From Membranipora membranacea (Eukaryota; Bryozoa; Gymnolaemata; Cheilostomatida; Membraniporidae): a stretch of 60,000 bases of DNA. This document shows positions 1-11,702 of this stretch, piece after piece (the stretch's first letter is position 1; the number at the start of each line of letters is the position of its first letter). Location: NCBI GenBank assembly GCA_914767715.1, contig OU612067.1, positions 33,580,162-33,640,161 on the forward strand, read 5' to 3'. The notes beneath the pieces were generated by a model. That model searched no databases, was not told where the DNA came from, and saw only the letters and a program-made list of their open reading frames with translations. The position numbers were made by a program, and so were the translations under genes.

Positions 1-129
1 CATAACATCAGGGCTACAGAAAGCTTATAGAAGCCTGGTGAATAGATTTATGATGTTTTATCTGCCTTTGGGCAAACTGTTCGTTCAGAGGATTTTACTT
101 GTACATTAGTATATCAAAAGTTTACTCAC

Positions 130-3100
130 TTAGTTCCCTTGTTCGATTATGCCATACACCAACTGAGCTCAGGTTATGGTTATTCGTAGCAGTGATATCT
201 AGAGTATAATTGGTATATGGTTCCAGATTTTCCACCCTAACATTGCGGTCTAAACCAGTATAGCTGAGCAGAATCATATCATTCATTCTGAGTTCCACGC
301 TATATGACTGTATGTTATCACAATAAGACTCAGGCTCCTGTTTATATTCAAGATAAAAGCTTGAGCAAAAACACTTTCGTAACGGACAGCTTATGCCAAT
401 GGTATAAGTAAAGCTGTATGATACCAATTCACACATATCAAAGAAATTGATGTATCAATAAACAGACAGCAATGTATTAACATGATGTGTGAGAAAAATT
501 CATGCAATTAGGCCACTCACCAACCAAGAAATTACCACTCTCACCCGTTCTGTACCATTCACCATATGAGTTTCATCATCAAGAGTCACTCCTGGAAGGG
601 AAGGGCCTGTTGAAATAAAAAATAACAGACAATATAATAAAAATAATACTAGCAAGCATAATTTGCAGACAGCGTTGTGTTGTGTAACGGAGAAAATTTC
701 AGAATAGAAGAAAGACTGAGTGGCAGTGACCGAGAACAGGTCCCAACAAGAGGATAGAAGGAAGTTGATGCTGAAGAATTACAACCAGGACTGAGATAGT
801 AAAAAGGATTTGAGCTGCATGGACCATGAGACCTTACAGGAGTACTGTATGATAAGAAGATTCCTGTCAAACTCAAGGATTTTCTTTGTAAGCTATAACT
901 CTCCTGTATGGGAACAAAACCTTGCCCATTGGTATACATTTAACGGAGATGAGGATGGTGAGGTGCATTCATAACACCTCTGGAAGATCATGTAAGAATT
1001 GAAGATATCAGAAAGAAAGTGAGTGAAACCGATCACTTTAATCATGAGGAAGGGACTCCAATGGTTCTGTCATGTATACCATCAGGAGGAGGATGAGAAT
1101 AGAAAGGTAGGCTGCTGATCTCAAGATATCCGGAATTGAAGAAGAAAAGGGAGGACTGGATGGGAGTCCCATAGACAATAGAGTTTGATACACTGACTGA
1201 GTTTGGAAGCCAGCAGAAATTTCATCCGCATCGGGCAACAGCGGCATTGGTGTGAAAATCGTAATAGTGAATCATGAATTAAAGTACAAGTTAGGCCAGG
1301 GGCGTATATTCTAAAAAAATTCACTCACTGACTTTTCAGAGATGAGCATAATAATCGTGCGCAGGGTGTGGGAGGGGCGCTTAAGCGCCCTCCCACCACG
1401 GAAATTTTTGCATATCGGTAGCAAAATAGTGCAAGCAGAGAGGTATTTCAATAGCTCACTGAGCTGTTGGGTACTTTCAGAAAACAACTCAATAGCAGTA
1501 GAAGATTACGGTAAAAATGCTCCAGTTATAAAGCACCCATTTGAGAAAGAACTGACCTTGATGGGATTCGAACCCACGACCATCTTATTAATAGTGACTA
1601 TGAGGCAGACGCTCTACACACTGAGCTATTCAGCCATTCACGGAAATCCGTGGGCCGTGAGTGCGAATATACGCCACTGAGTTAGGCATTATTGTTTCAA
1701 ATTGCAGAGCGTGGTCACATATAAAACATCCAGACCCATGCATCTACTTACGGGCACATTGTACTTGAATAGTGTTACTGGAATTGGCTTCACCAAACCC
1801 TTCTGAGGTAGATGCTTTAGCCTCACAAATAACATACTCTCCGGCAACATGACCACACGAAACAGCATTTTGATTGAGGCCTGTGTTTCTCCAATTGTCT
1901 AAAGGTGAAATTTGTGCATCCACTGTACTGCAGCGGTACTGAAATAATTATAAGGTAAAACCTTTAAATTTAGGCCGGGTGATCTATCTTTCATCTTCAG
2001 TGTTTAGGTTCTTCTACATGCTCTGTGAAGCAGAGTATATGTTATTTATTATGATTCTTCAACTTTCTCCAAATTTATAACATAACAAGGAATATCTGTT
2101 TTTAAAATTTGGGTAAAAAGTGGGTAAAATGAAATTGGGTAAAATGTTTTTTTTTTTATTGAACAACTAGTTTTATCCTGGGATCAATCTTGATTGAACT
2201 TACTTGATATTCGGAGATAAGTCCATTTGGCTTTTCTGGACTGCTCCAACTAACTGCTATGCATGTTGTATTCTCATTTACCGCATAAACCTCGACAGGA
2301 CCAGGAGCTGAATAGTAGGGAACAATTTGAAAATGAAGGTTATCAAATAGTATGTGCAAGATAATCATGGTTATGTTGGATCATATTTAGTGAGAAAATA
2401 AAGTAATGCTTCAAGAATTGCATATGATACATTGGTGCAATTGATTCAACATCAGTATGTTCTGTCTCACAACACTTCCCAACAGATTACAAACATTGGC
2501 AGATGAGAGTGGCACCTAACACCCATTAACCTTACGTAGTTCTCCTGTTGTGATGAACACAGTTATCAAGGTTTCAAGCATCATATTATTTGTAATCTTT
2601 ACAGCAACTTGATAATTAGTCACTGCCTCTAGTCCTCGTATATGTCCATTATTTTCCCCAGCTGACTGATCTGTATTGTTCAAGTTGTATGTTATTGAGT
2701 GAATGCTCTGACAGTTTGGGTGTACATGCTACAACAGTATCGAAGATGAACTTGCACATGCTTGATTGAAATATCTAAATAAAGTTAAACATGGACACTA
2801 TTAGCTTCCAATTTCCTTTGGAACACTTGAAGGTAAGCTATGTTCTTCTTTGAGGTATGAGTATGCAGTAGCCATTAAAATTTGGGTCATTGCAGTGCAG
2901 AGTTATTATTTATTAGGGTCTATTTATCTAAATACTGGTCAAAATTATATGAAGAAGAAGGGAGTTCTTTCCGTTCTTTTACTTTAAATTATACTACAAA
3001 AGAATAATAAGTAATATCTTGTTTACATCACTAGGTATATCCAGTCTAAGTTCCCGTCCATCCTGATCCCGACCTTCTGTCAAGTAGTCTGAGATATCAG

Positions 3101-6100
3101 TGTTCAGTGCAGGTACTGAAAAAACAAGGTAATATTATCTATCCGCTTGTTGTCATTTTATGAACAAGCTTCACACGGTGAAGAGGACCAGCAAAAAAAT
3201 GACAATCAATAGTACTGAAAAGCAAATGTCATTAGGTTTACCTGCACATCCAGTCTTTCCTGTGATGATTGCATCATCACTAACTCCTGCACTGTTTCTC
3301 GCCCTCAGATTACAAGTAACATTACTGTACGGGTCATACCCACAGACTTTAGCTTCTCTTACTGTCCCGCTCACATTCAACAAGATGGTGTTAGTGCAGT
3401 TATACTACAAACATAGCATAAACAATATTTTACATTTCAGTTGTTGTAAAGCTATGAAAGAGAGGTTGAGGGGGGACGTTGAGGGAGAGGTTGAGGGAGA
3501 GAGAGATCGCAACAGGTCAGGTACTCTTAGCATGTTGCGATTGGAAAACTTATGTCTAGCCTGGAAGATGAGATTTGCAAATAATTAATCAATAATTCAG
3601 GTTCATTATACAGTGCAAATACAAGGTTTTGCTGGGAGGTCAGGATTTCCGAACTAGCCAGCTGGTGTAGCACTAGTTAACATAATGACTTCTAGTAGTT
3701 TTGATAAATGATTTTGGTAAATTTGATGAGTATAAAGGTATCTGGGATGTGCCTTTATTTTGGGAAATTCCCTCGGTGACAGTGTGATGAGATATGTAAG
3801 CGCAGGTCGGACCTAGAGTGTGAGCTCAACAGCAATGGGTGACTATCAGTACTTAAAAAATCAAGAGTTAGCAGTCCTTCACATAGCGAAACTTTACACA
3901 GAGATTGATGTCATTGCAATAAATATCATTATTGTAACTATGTACGTGCCGCTTGAAAGAAAGGAATACGATTTTACAGGCAAGCTGCTTGGGCTTGTCA
4001 TGACAATTTAGTATTTTATATGGTCTTTCACACATGATTTATAGATTGTAGCCAGTGTTTTGTGCGATGCTAGCATAGCAAGATCACACATCACAATTTT
4101 AATAACAAATTTTTGAGAGCACTCCCCATGTTGTCATAAATCACGCTCACCTCATAGGAAGATATGATTCCATTCGCATACATAGGAGGCTGCCAATTTA
4201 TCTGAAGACACGATGCATTATGAGTAGATGAACTTGTGTTATCTGGTGATAACTGCGGCCCTGTCATGGTAGAAATAATCAATTCATATTACACACATGT
4301 CAAGATTATTCCTACACATTTTCGTGCGGTGGCACCTTATCATTTACATTAATTATATGAAGTTTGATTCAGTTTGCAAGCATTTGGGGTTGCTCCCTAT
4401 ACGGACTGTGTGTGCAGGATATTGCCTCCGAATGTAGGCAAAATGGCTCTGATTTATAAATTTACACTTTTTCTGATAATTTATATGTGGTACCCTATTT
4501 GATTGGTATTTATATAACCTTAAACCTGTAGACGTTAGTACAGGTGGTCGAGGTTTAGCCATGGGATCGAAAGTTTAAATTGCTTCATGATTGTCCTTCT
4601 AACCCTTTTAACATCAAGCTTTCCTGAATCATTATTATTCTATGCATCGAAAAGTATGCTGATCATGGCTACCTCAAACTAACTAATATTTAGATTAAAT
4701 CTGTTTTCCTTTCAAATTGAGAAATCTGCTCCTAAGCTTTTCTCATATAAGCTATAACCCAGACAAACAGACCTGTCAGTCCTAGTCAATCATAGTGTAT
4801 ATGAATTCAGATTATTGGGTAAGATATGCTACAATTTATTATAAGGGCACTCATATGTGTCGGGGGGGGGGAGGTGGAGTCTTGTTTACAAAAACTCCCA
4901 AAAAGAAGGATTATTACACATTTAATTTTTTCGGTCTCCATGCAATCTTGCCCATCTATTGTCTTCCTGTGTATATTCTTTAATTTGCCTAAATATTCCA
5001 AACAAGTAAGCGAGAAAGTGATCACAACAAAAGATATTATTATCGCCTTACGAAGTGGTGGTGTTGTTATGTTTTTCATGACATACTCTGAACACAGGTT
5101 CTCATCATTGCATGCTCTGACAAAGAAGGATACTGTCACTGCTCCATCAATGTACACTTGGCGCAATCTATATGGGTTATTATGACCTCTGAGTACTATG
5201 GGTGAATCAAAGCTCGGGAATCTTGTCTCATAGGCTTTACCAGGCTGCCGAATCCGCCTGCAATTGTGCCTCACTGAAATCTGAAGATAGATGAAAAGTT
5301 TAAGAATACAATCTGCATATCAAGTGATGTAACATCATATCATGATGTGTATATAGATTAATAAAAGAAGAAGAAAAAATTAAGGGTACATAACAGCCAA
5401 ACTAGCCCAATACCTTGCTAAATGTTGAGTTCAAGATCTCCTAAAGTGGGCTGACAAGAACCTGGCAGATTATCTCATTAACCATGGGGTTCAACGATCC
5501 ATCAGTCAAGGGTATAGAAGGATGATATGGTCAGCAATTGAATTTTATATACAAGCCAAGTTTGCAAGGGCTGTAACAAATGCAGGAGATGCAGAATAAG
5601 TTAGAGTTGAAGTTGAATTGCACAATCATCACATGGGTCAGCTCAAATAATATGATAAACTTATTATCATTGTTATATGGGTATGTTTTCATCATCTCAG
5701 ACAAATATTTTTTACATGATATTGTTACATCTTGCGCCATGCTAATATCATTCTGTTTGTGATTTAGGTCATAAGTTCCTTGAAGAACACATACATTACA
5801 ACTTAAACACAATCTTCATGCTCAGTTGACACCTCACAATCAGAGTCAGAGTAACTGACTGACTAATAGAAAGAAATTTTTCAGAATGGAAAGGCATGAA
5901 GACAAGCTGGTAATCTAAACACTACCTGGGTGACCAGCAATGGGCCATGTAAGATTTGTATAAAACAGGCTCCAGCAATGGTGAACTAGAACTGGATTGT
6001 GGGATGGGAGTACCCGATTTAAAGTAAATAATAGCAGGCTAGCTAATAAGCGACATCAACCCATTCTTCATTTAGGATGGGCCATTAGTGACTTGTGTCG

Positions 6101-9100
6101 AGTCGTGGGTTTGATACCCACTGGGGGAGTTCCCAAGGTTGATTGTTCCAACTCTCAGCACCCTCAAGTGAGGCCAAGGAGATGGTGCACCAGAGAGGGC
6201 CACGAGACCTTTGTTGATTCATGGTTTCTAGCTGTCTTGGGCAGTGATATGTGCTCCACTGTGTTCCTCCAAGCCCAACTTACATGATTACTTCCACTGG
6301 CTACAGTGGTCAAATTTTGACATAATAATATCTCCAAAATCATGGGAGGCGTCGCAATAAATAACTTACTGATGCCTCAAGCGGACAATTTACAAATTGA
6401 AAAAGATCACTGATATATCTTTACCTCCCATCTCACGTTGTATAGCCAGCGGTCACGTCCTGATTTGAGCTGGATATTCTGTCTGATAAACCTCAAGTTT
6501 CTAGGGATCGTTGGAGCTATAATTGTTGAAAAATACAGAAAGAATTGTGATAATATAATGTGGAAATGAAAGTTACTGTAAAAGATTAATCAGTATTAAG
6601 AAGGTACAGTAAAATCCTTCACCTGATATTGATGGAATTAGTAGGAAATGCCTAGCTACTAACACTCTAACTTCATATTAGTTTACAGATATAATCAAGG
6701 ACAGTAAAGTAATCAGATACCTGTACATGGTGTCCATATTGCAGCTGAGGCTGTTCCAGTTGCATTCTCTACTTTGACTTCACACCTCACACTTGTATAC
6801 GGACCAACACCGCTCTTCATGATTTGTCTGTTGCTTTTACCCACTGATTGCCACGTATCATTATCAAATCTCGCCTGTTTGTACAATAAGATACATAATG
6901 TATAGTTATTCACTCAGAAATTATGTTTGATTTGAATAATTTGAAGATAGTTGTTGTTTTGGAAAAATTTCATATAAGAGGGTCGAATAGAAACCTATGG
7001 ACCTACTATGTTGTTGATAACAATGTTTGAGGAAGGGGGAAGGAAGCAGAGGACTCGAATTTGGGTTTACAATAAATGTGGCAAGACTCAAATTCTGAAA
7101 AACTGGTTCACTGTCAACAAGTTGGTGGATGATATACTTGTGTTGAGAACGAATACTAGATACAATAAGATGACATTAAATAATCGCCATGCAACTAAAA
7201 TTAATTATTATAAATAAGATGGCACAAGTATGGATCAACTTATTATCGTAATTTCCTCTAGCATTCTTTCTGCTGGCTGTTTTGATATTTGGCCGATCAG
7301 ATTAAAGAGGAATTTCAGTTCAGATTCACTTTCTCCCGTCCACCAATTCCGATTCTGTACATGTGCTCCATTTTGGCGCCGAATACATCAGAGGGACTTG
7401 TTTACATTGATAAGGAAGGATTTGATGTCATAGGTGGGACACTCATAAACAATGCCCTATTAATCAAAATGACTGATATACATCGCGCAATTTTTCTCAG
7501 CAAAAAGATATTGATTTTGAAAATCATTATAGCTTCTCATTTGTTTACTATATTTGACTCTGCAGATGGATTTTTGAAAGCTAATTTTCTTTTTTTAAAA
7601 GAAAATTAAGTATGAAAAAGTGTAGGAATACATTCATTTTGAGTTCAGTTCATAGTTAAATGACAAGGTCACAATCACTGCAAATACTGATTTTCTAGTG
7701 AATTATAAATCAATAGATGATTAATCATCATGATTTACGCTATTAAATGTTGCTCAATGTAGACTGTCTTGACAAGACATGCTATAATCCATGTAATTAC
7801 TGTGATGTCAAAAGATATTGCGATTTAAATTTGAGCATAGCAAATTGGTAAAAGTAAGTCTCATAAAAAATATTTTTGTCCATATTATTACTCCCCGCAC
7901 AAGTAAATCCCTGTAGATGGACTACCAACTGTCTACAATTAATGCTGGATCTGAATTACAATTCCTCTTTAAGTGTGTGTCACAGAATTTGCAGTTTTGA
8001 TGCGAACCCCAGATATGTAGGAACAGACAAAAGAGAAGAACCAGAAGTGCTGGTCAAAACACACTTATCACGCAGCTAATACGCTGTGTCCACTACATAT
8101 ACTCTTTCAACAGTGATCTCACCTGAGTTTGGGGAATAGAAGCATAGCCATGGAATATCACACTCAGGTTTAAACTCATTAAATGTGTCTACAGGTGAGA
8201 AAGTTAACCTAAAAACTAATCGCATTTCAATACCCCCATCTTCTTTTTGCAATCCCTTCTTTCTTTCGTATTATTTTAGGCTACATTAAAGGGATTACAA
8301 ACTTTTGTGGCAATGCATGAAAGGGTAATAAAGAATATGCTGACGCCTGTGCACTCTGGACGAAGTTGCTGACGCTTCATTTCGAGGGAGGCTCTAAGAA
8401 ATTGCCGTATCAATGGTAGTTACCATGCTAAGACGGTATGAAACTGATCTGTTTAATTTTATGTACAAGTTGTATGTATGCTCTGTAAAAGCTGAGTTTT
8501 AGCAGCTTTGAGCACATATCTGATCGAATAAACCATGAGATAGTTTAACAAAAAGCCATAAAACTTCAACAAAACTATGCGATAATTTAAAAGGATCTCA
8601 GTGCTTTCAGTCTGATCAAAAGACAACACAACAATGATATCATAATAAAATGTAAATATTATGGTTACACAGAAATTGAGCTTATGCACAAACCGTGAAA
8701 TTTGCGGCGTAGATGGTTGACTGCTGTGAATCTGGTTGAGGATGATCCCAGCTACAAATCACATTGAAGGGAAACTGGCTGCTTGTGTTTAGCTGCAAGT
8801 TACTGGGTTTGAAATTTCGACGGTCTGCAAATAGAATGCAATGAATGGAAGTATATTTACTGACTTAAATGGCCCAAGTTACAATGGGCCACACAAACAA
8901 GACACAGCTACCCCTACCTTCTATCTCTTTCCTTCTTACCTTGCTTTATAGATACAAAAAGTTTATTTATACATTCTAATACTACCTACTTGGTTTCCTA
9001 AGGCTATGACCGATGCCCCGTTTCTGGAGGTTACGCCCAAATCATTTTGGTTAGGGGAATGCTAAGGCTTTCTTTGAAGGAACCTCTTTTGGAATCGTAT

Positions 9101-11297
9101 TATGAGCTATAATTAATCAAGTTGGCCAGAACCGGTCACATGAATTTCCAAGATGTATTCGGATCGAGTAAGAGTGAAATATATTCATTATACCGACAAA
9201 TCTGGTCACGGGCTCCAAAGCCAATTCCACCAAATATCTTCCCTTAGTCAAAGAGCTGTCCTGGTGTGCAGGAATACCTTCTCCCCTATATATCTACATT
9301 ATGTATACTGTCTCTGGTTGAAATTGCAAACCCAAGTGGTGTTACTATGTGAGTATGTCAAGTATCAATAATTTAAATTACCATATCCATAAACAGTGAC
9401 CTCACTCAGTACCAAACCCTGATTGTCTTCGCTGTAGACTGCTAAGTAGCGCAAGAGTTTTGCTACCGGAGGCTTATACTGAATGAAGTTATTATCAGTT
9501 TGTCCTTTGTAAGAAAAACGCTCCCATCCATTCTGCTTGTTTCCATTAGGGTGTGAATTAGATCCAATATCAAGAGTTCCAACTAAGTAAATCTTCTGGA
9601 ATCGTGGTCCTGAAGGAATATTTCAAAATCATCAAAAATTCTCATCGTATATTGAAACAAAGAAGTAGATTCCGAAGGCATTAAAAGCTTTCATGTCCAC
9701 ATTAGTTTGATGAATGTTCAAAAATAGGTCTGACATGAGAGATTTGTTGGGATGTGTCTTCATTGGAGAGTACGTGATTTCGGGTCAAAAGGCCACTGCC
9801 ATAAAGCCACTGGCCAAAATGCCACTGGTCATAAGGCCACTGGCCAAAAGGCCACTGGTCATAAGGCCACGGGCCAAAAGACCACTGGCCAAAAAGCCAC
9901 TGGTCATAAAGCCACTGGTTCTAAGGTTAAATAGAAGTCTGATATCAACTTTCTATTGACATGTTTATTAGGCCCATAATAAAAAATTCCTTCTCTTGAT
10001 ATGCCATCTACCAATGACTTTTTTTTTCTATTCACTGATTCCCGTTTTAGTAAAGTTAGATAAGATCTCACCCACCCATGACAAATAATAATCATGAATG
10101 ACTCCACTTGGACATCTTCTCACACATTACCGTACCGTTATCTGTACTGTAAGCTCCAATTTATACATTAAAACGTATCTTGATTGAAAAATTAAATTCA
10201 TCACAAACTATCAGTCAGCACTTTCAGATCGAAGCAATGCTTTTTAATACAATACAAGCCTCTACAGAATCTATCTGTGCATCCATCGAATGTTTTTTGT
10301 TATTGATGACCAACAAACCCAACCGACTAAACTTGATCGCTATTGCTTAAAGTTTTGTGACCTGATCACTGACTTTTTCTGTTGTTCCCAGTAGGAGTAG
10401 GATATGCAACTCACTTGTGCTTGGCATGTGCTTGGTTAGTGCATAGTGGTTAAATTTGTGAACTTAAATGAACTTTATATTTATAGAAAACATGCTAAAC
10501 ACCATAAAAATATATGATTTTGTTTCTGGTGAGAAATTTCATAAATGTTACCGATCTTATTATTGATATACGCTTTATGAGTTATAACCAGTGGCTTTTT
10601 TGCCAGTAACCTTATGGGTAGTGGCATTTTGGCCAGTGGCCTTATGACCAGGGGTCTTATTGCCAGTGGCCTAATGACCAGTGGCCTTTTGGCCAGTTGC
10701 TTTAAGACCAGTTGCTTTTTTTGTTGTGGCCTTTTGGGTGATCACCAGGGTACTTACCACCAATAGGACCAGCCTGCCTGTGTGCAGTAAACTCTACAAT
10801 GAAGTAGGGCTCTCCTAGATCTACCATCCACCACTGGTTAGCAGAGCCTTCTGACCTGAAGTAGTTCAGTGAGTCTGTGCTGTTATCTATCACTCCATCA
10901 ATAGCTTTAGATGCGGGATAACTTGTATTGTATGTGGAGCTGCTTGTGGCCGTCTTCCCATCAGTGATACCAAGCGCCAGAGCTAGTTAAAGCAGTAAAT
11001 ATCATTTTATTTGGGCACACATTTTAGTGTACTGATTAATATAATTTGGCTTTGGTGCTGCATGAGCCTCATCACAGGGTGTGCCAACAGTCAATGTGAA
11101 CGAAAATAACCACAATGTTAGGGACAGACTACTCATAATCGGATTCCACTGCTAAATATTCAAGCCATAACTTAAATATCCGGACATGACATGGTATCAG
11201 TATATCAGTCATCATTGTCTTATAGCCTAAACAGCTCACCTTGATTAACGAAGAGAGAAAGCGTTAACAAAGTATGCAGAAAACCATGAGATTTCAT
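130..11297 (-). CDS. Receptor gene C: signal peptide, lectin-like domain, FN3 repeats (3' end outside window)
   Basis: Multi-exon gene read right to left. Coding exons: 11240-11297, 10758-10982, 9382-9609, 8694-8824, 6721-6874, 6425-6516, 5052-5280, 4151-4260, 3242-3404, 3027-3115, 2536-2728, 2204-2307, 1752-1938, 521-606, 130-337. Every junction has GT-AG ends and matching phases, giving 752 codons with no stop. The visible product is a signal peptide, a fucolectin/F5-8C-like domain (residues 20-170) and six FN3 domains (171-265, 266-372, 373-463, 464-557, 558-654, 655-752). By analogy with genes A and B, one more FN3, a CCP domain, a transmembrane helix and a tail should lie left of base 130. 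The start codon is chosen because it opens a short hydrophobic leader ending at a phase-1 donor, as in the paralogs. Function is not known; a cell-surface recognition receptor is inferred. Confidence 0.85.
1010..1260 (+). mobile_element. Possible C-terminal remnant of a LINE reverse transcriptase
   Basis: In an intron of gene C, the plus strand reads, with frame breaks, MRKGLQWFCHVYHQ followed by LKISGIEEEKGG. This resembles the 'LRWFGHV.R' and 'G.R.RGRP' end of many non-LTR elements. Stops and shifts show it is dead. The match is short and could be chance. Confidence 0.3.
1368..1396. repeat. GC-rich near-perfect hairpin
   Basis: A 29-base near-palindrome centred on GCGCTTAAGCGC, with a GTGGGAGG/CCTCCCAC stem and one unpaired G. 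It sits in AT-rich intron sequence of gene C, next to the tRNA-like block at 1554-1635. It may be part of that SINE or a separate short element. Confidence 0.6.
1554..1635 (-). repeat. tRNA-derived SINE head or tRNA pseudogene (tRNA-Met-like)
   Basis: On the minus strand: a box A-like TAGCTCAGTGTGTAGAGC, a CTCATAG loop offering a CAT anticodon, and box B GGTTCGAATCC with a pairing T arm. The acceptor stem pairs only partly and the anticodon-to-T-arm spacing is too long, so a working tRNA is unlikely. It lies inside an intron of gene C in the same orientation. Confidence 0.5.
3455..3515. repeat. Purine-rich GAGGTTGAGGGA repeats
   Basis: Imperfect purine-rich repeats in the intron between FN3-3 exons of gene C. 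The homologous place in gene B (about 21282-21335) carries a long G run, so the tract is unstable in length. Confidence 0.5.
6060..6295 (+). repeat. Dispersed SINE-like repeat, copy 1
   Basis: A block of higher GC inside an intron of gene C, with a box B-like GGTTTGATACCC near its start and GATTCATGGTTTCTAGCTG further on. It recurs in the duplicated unit at 23925-24155 and, diverged and inverted, near 40190-40330. Its recurrence outside the segmental duplication marks it as a mobile repeat. Confidence 0.45.
6875..8693 (-). other. Long intron of gene C between the two FN3-1 exons
   Basis: This 1.8-kb intron joins phase 0 to phase 0. The same intron is 1.8 kb in gene B but only 0.8 kb in gene A. 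It holds an open frame on the plus strand (7289-7609) and an exon-like 66-base block (8123-8188); neither is supported as coding. I recognise no transposon in it. Confidence 0.5.
9382..9609 (-). other. Gene C second lectin exon
   Basis: Second half of the lectin-like domain, with RFQKIYLVG, NGWERFSYKG, LLRYLAVYS and LVLSEVTVYGYG. The RYLA.YS and VLSEVTV.GYG stretches match the last strands of the fucolectin/discoidin fold. It differs from gene B by one codon (SNSHP here, FNSHP in B). The paired cysteines usual in eel-type fucolectins are not visible, so sugar binding cannot be assumed. Confidence 0.8.
9774..10745. mobile_element. Foldback-like element with 15-bp-repeat arms, copy in gene C
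   Basis: The left arm (about 9786-9925) is some nine copies of a 15-bp unit like GCCACTGGTCATAAG. The right arm (about 10580-10736) is some ten copies of its reverse complement. They flank about 660 bp of AT-rich unique sequence. Outer ends share GTGAT/ATCAC and the flanks both show GTAC, which may be a target duplication. Long inverted repeats made of short tandem units are typical of Foldback-type DNA elements. It fills the intron between the two lectin exons; in gene A that intron is only about 120 bases and lacks it. Confidence 0.7.
10758..11297 (-). other. Gene C signal peptide exon and first lectin exon
   Basis: Exon 1 codes for MKSHGFLHTLLTLSLFVNQ and ends phase 1 before gtgagc. Exon 2 (10758-10982) starts after ttaactag and holds the first half of a fucolectin/F5-8C-like fold: GKTATSSSTYNT, SKAIDGVIDNST, NQWWMVDLGEPY and HRQAG. 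The WW.VDLG core is the family signature. The exon is identical to that of gene B. Confidence 0.85.
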
Positions 11298-11702
11298 TTC
11301 CTTGTAGTAGTCACGGATGACCTACAACACAAACTATCATTAATGTCAACTGGCTAGTTAGGGCTGGGTATGATCAAGCGTGTAACCCAAATACAATCCA
11401 ACGGACAAGCTATCAAAGCAAGAGTAAACCGAGTGCCATTGCACTGCATTCTCATTCCCACTGCTATCATAATACTCACTATTTTTAATGATGTGAAGCC
11501 TTAGCTTAGATGACAAACTATGCTGTAGTAATGAGACTAATTTAGGCACCTTCCGTGACACAGGTCTCAGTCCTTGTGCTACAGTATTATGTAATTTTGT
11601 CTGATGATAACGTGGGAAGACTTCCTCTTTTGGATGAATAATTGAATAACATCCTGATCACGAAACTCTAGCTCTAATTCAGGGTAATTAATCCATCAGA
11701 TC

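Larger units (their letters stand above)
130..8824 (-). other. Gene C FN3 array (six domains, twelve exons)
   Basis: Each domain is an exon pair: 8694-8824/6721-6874, 6425-6516/5052-5280, 4151-4260/3242-3404, 3027-3115/2536-2728, 2204-2307/1752-1938, 521-606/130-337. First exons carry the B-C strand tryptophan (for example VICSW, YNVRWE, LQINWQPP, IAVSWSSPEKPNG, VVISWL). Second exons carry the E-F-G part (CEVKVENATG, SFFVRACND, CNLRARNSAG, LDITATNNHN). Many N-x-S/T sites fit an extracellular location. Domain 1 has NVICSWDHP, resembling the first FN3 of cytokine receptors. Confidence 0.8.

Noticed and set aside
1554-1635. Functional tRNA-Met gene
   Set aside because: Acceptor stem does not pair and anticodon region is too long; called a tRNA-derived repeat instead.
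3160-3588. 142-codon plus-strand frame
   Set aside because: Antisense to FN3-3 exon and the purine repeat; not kept at this length in the B copy.
4826-5185. 119-codon plus-strand frame, also open in the duplicate (22681-23040)
   Set aside because: It is antisense to the FN3-2 exon; openness follows from the coding strand and recent duplication.
7289-7609. 106-codon plus-strand frame kept in B (25152-25472)
   Set aside because: Changes between copies are mostly replacements, gene A's intron lacks it, and it shows no domain or leader. Shared openness is explained by recent duplication.
8123-8188. 66-base exon-like block with AG/GT borders in the FN3-1 intron of C (26k counterpart in B)
   Set aside because: The flanking exons join directly into a proper FN3 strand, and gene A has no counterpart.
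9714-9959. Open frames rich in KATGQ/KATGH repeats (also 27581-27826)
   Set aside because: The 15-bp repeat of the foldback arm translates as a 5-residue repeat by arithmetic; it lies in an intron and the other arm is its reverse complement.
9774-10745. CRISPR-like array
   Set aside because: Repeats are 15 bp without spacers, arranged as inverted arms, in an animal intron.
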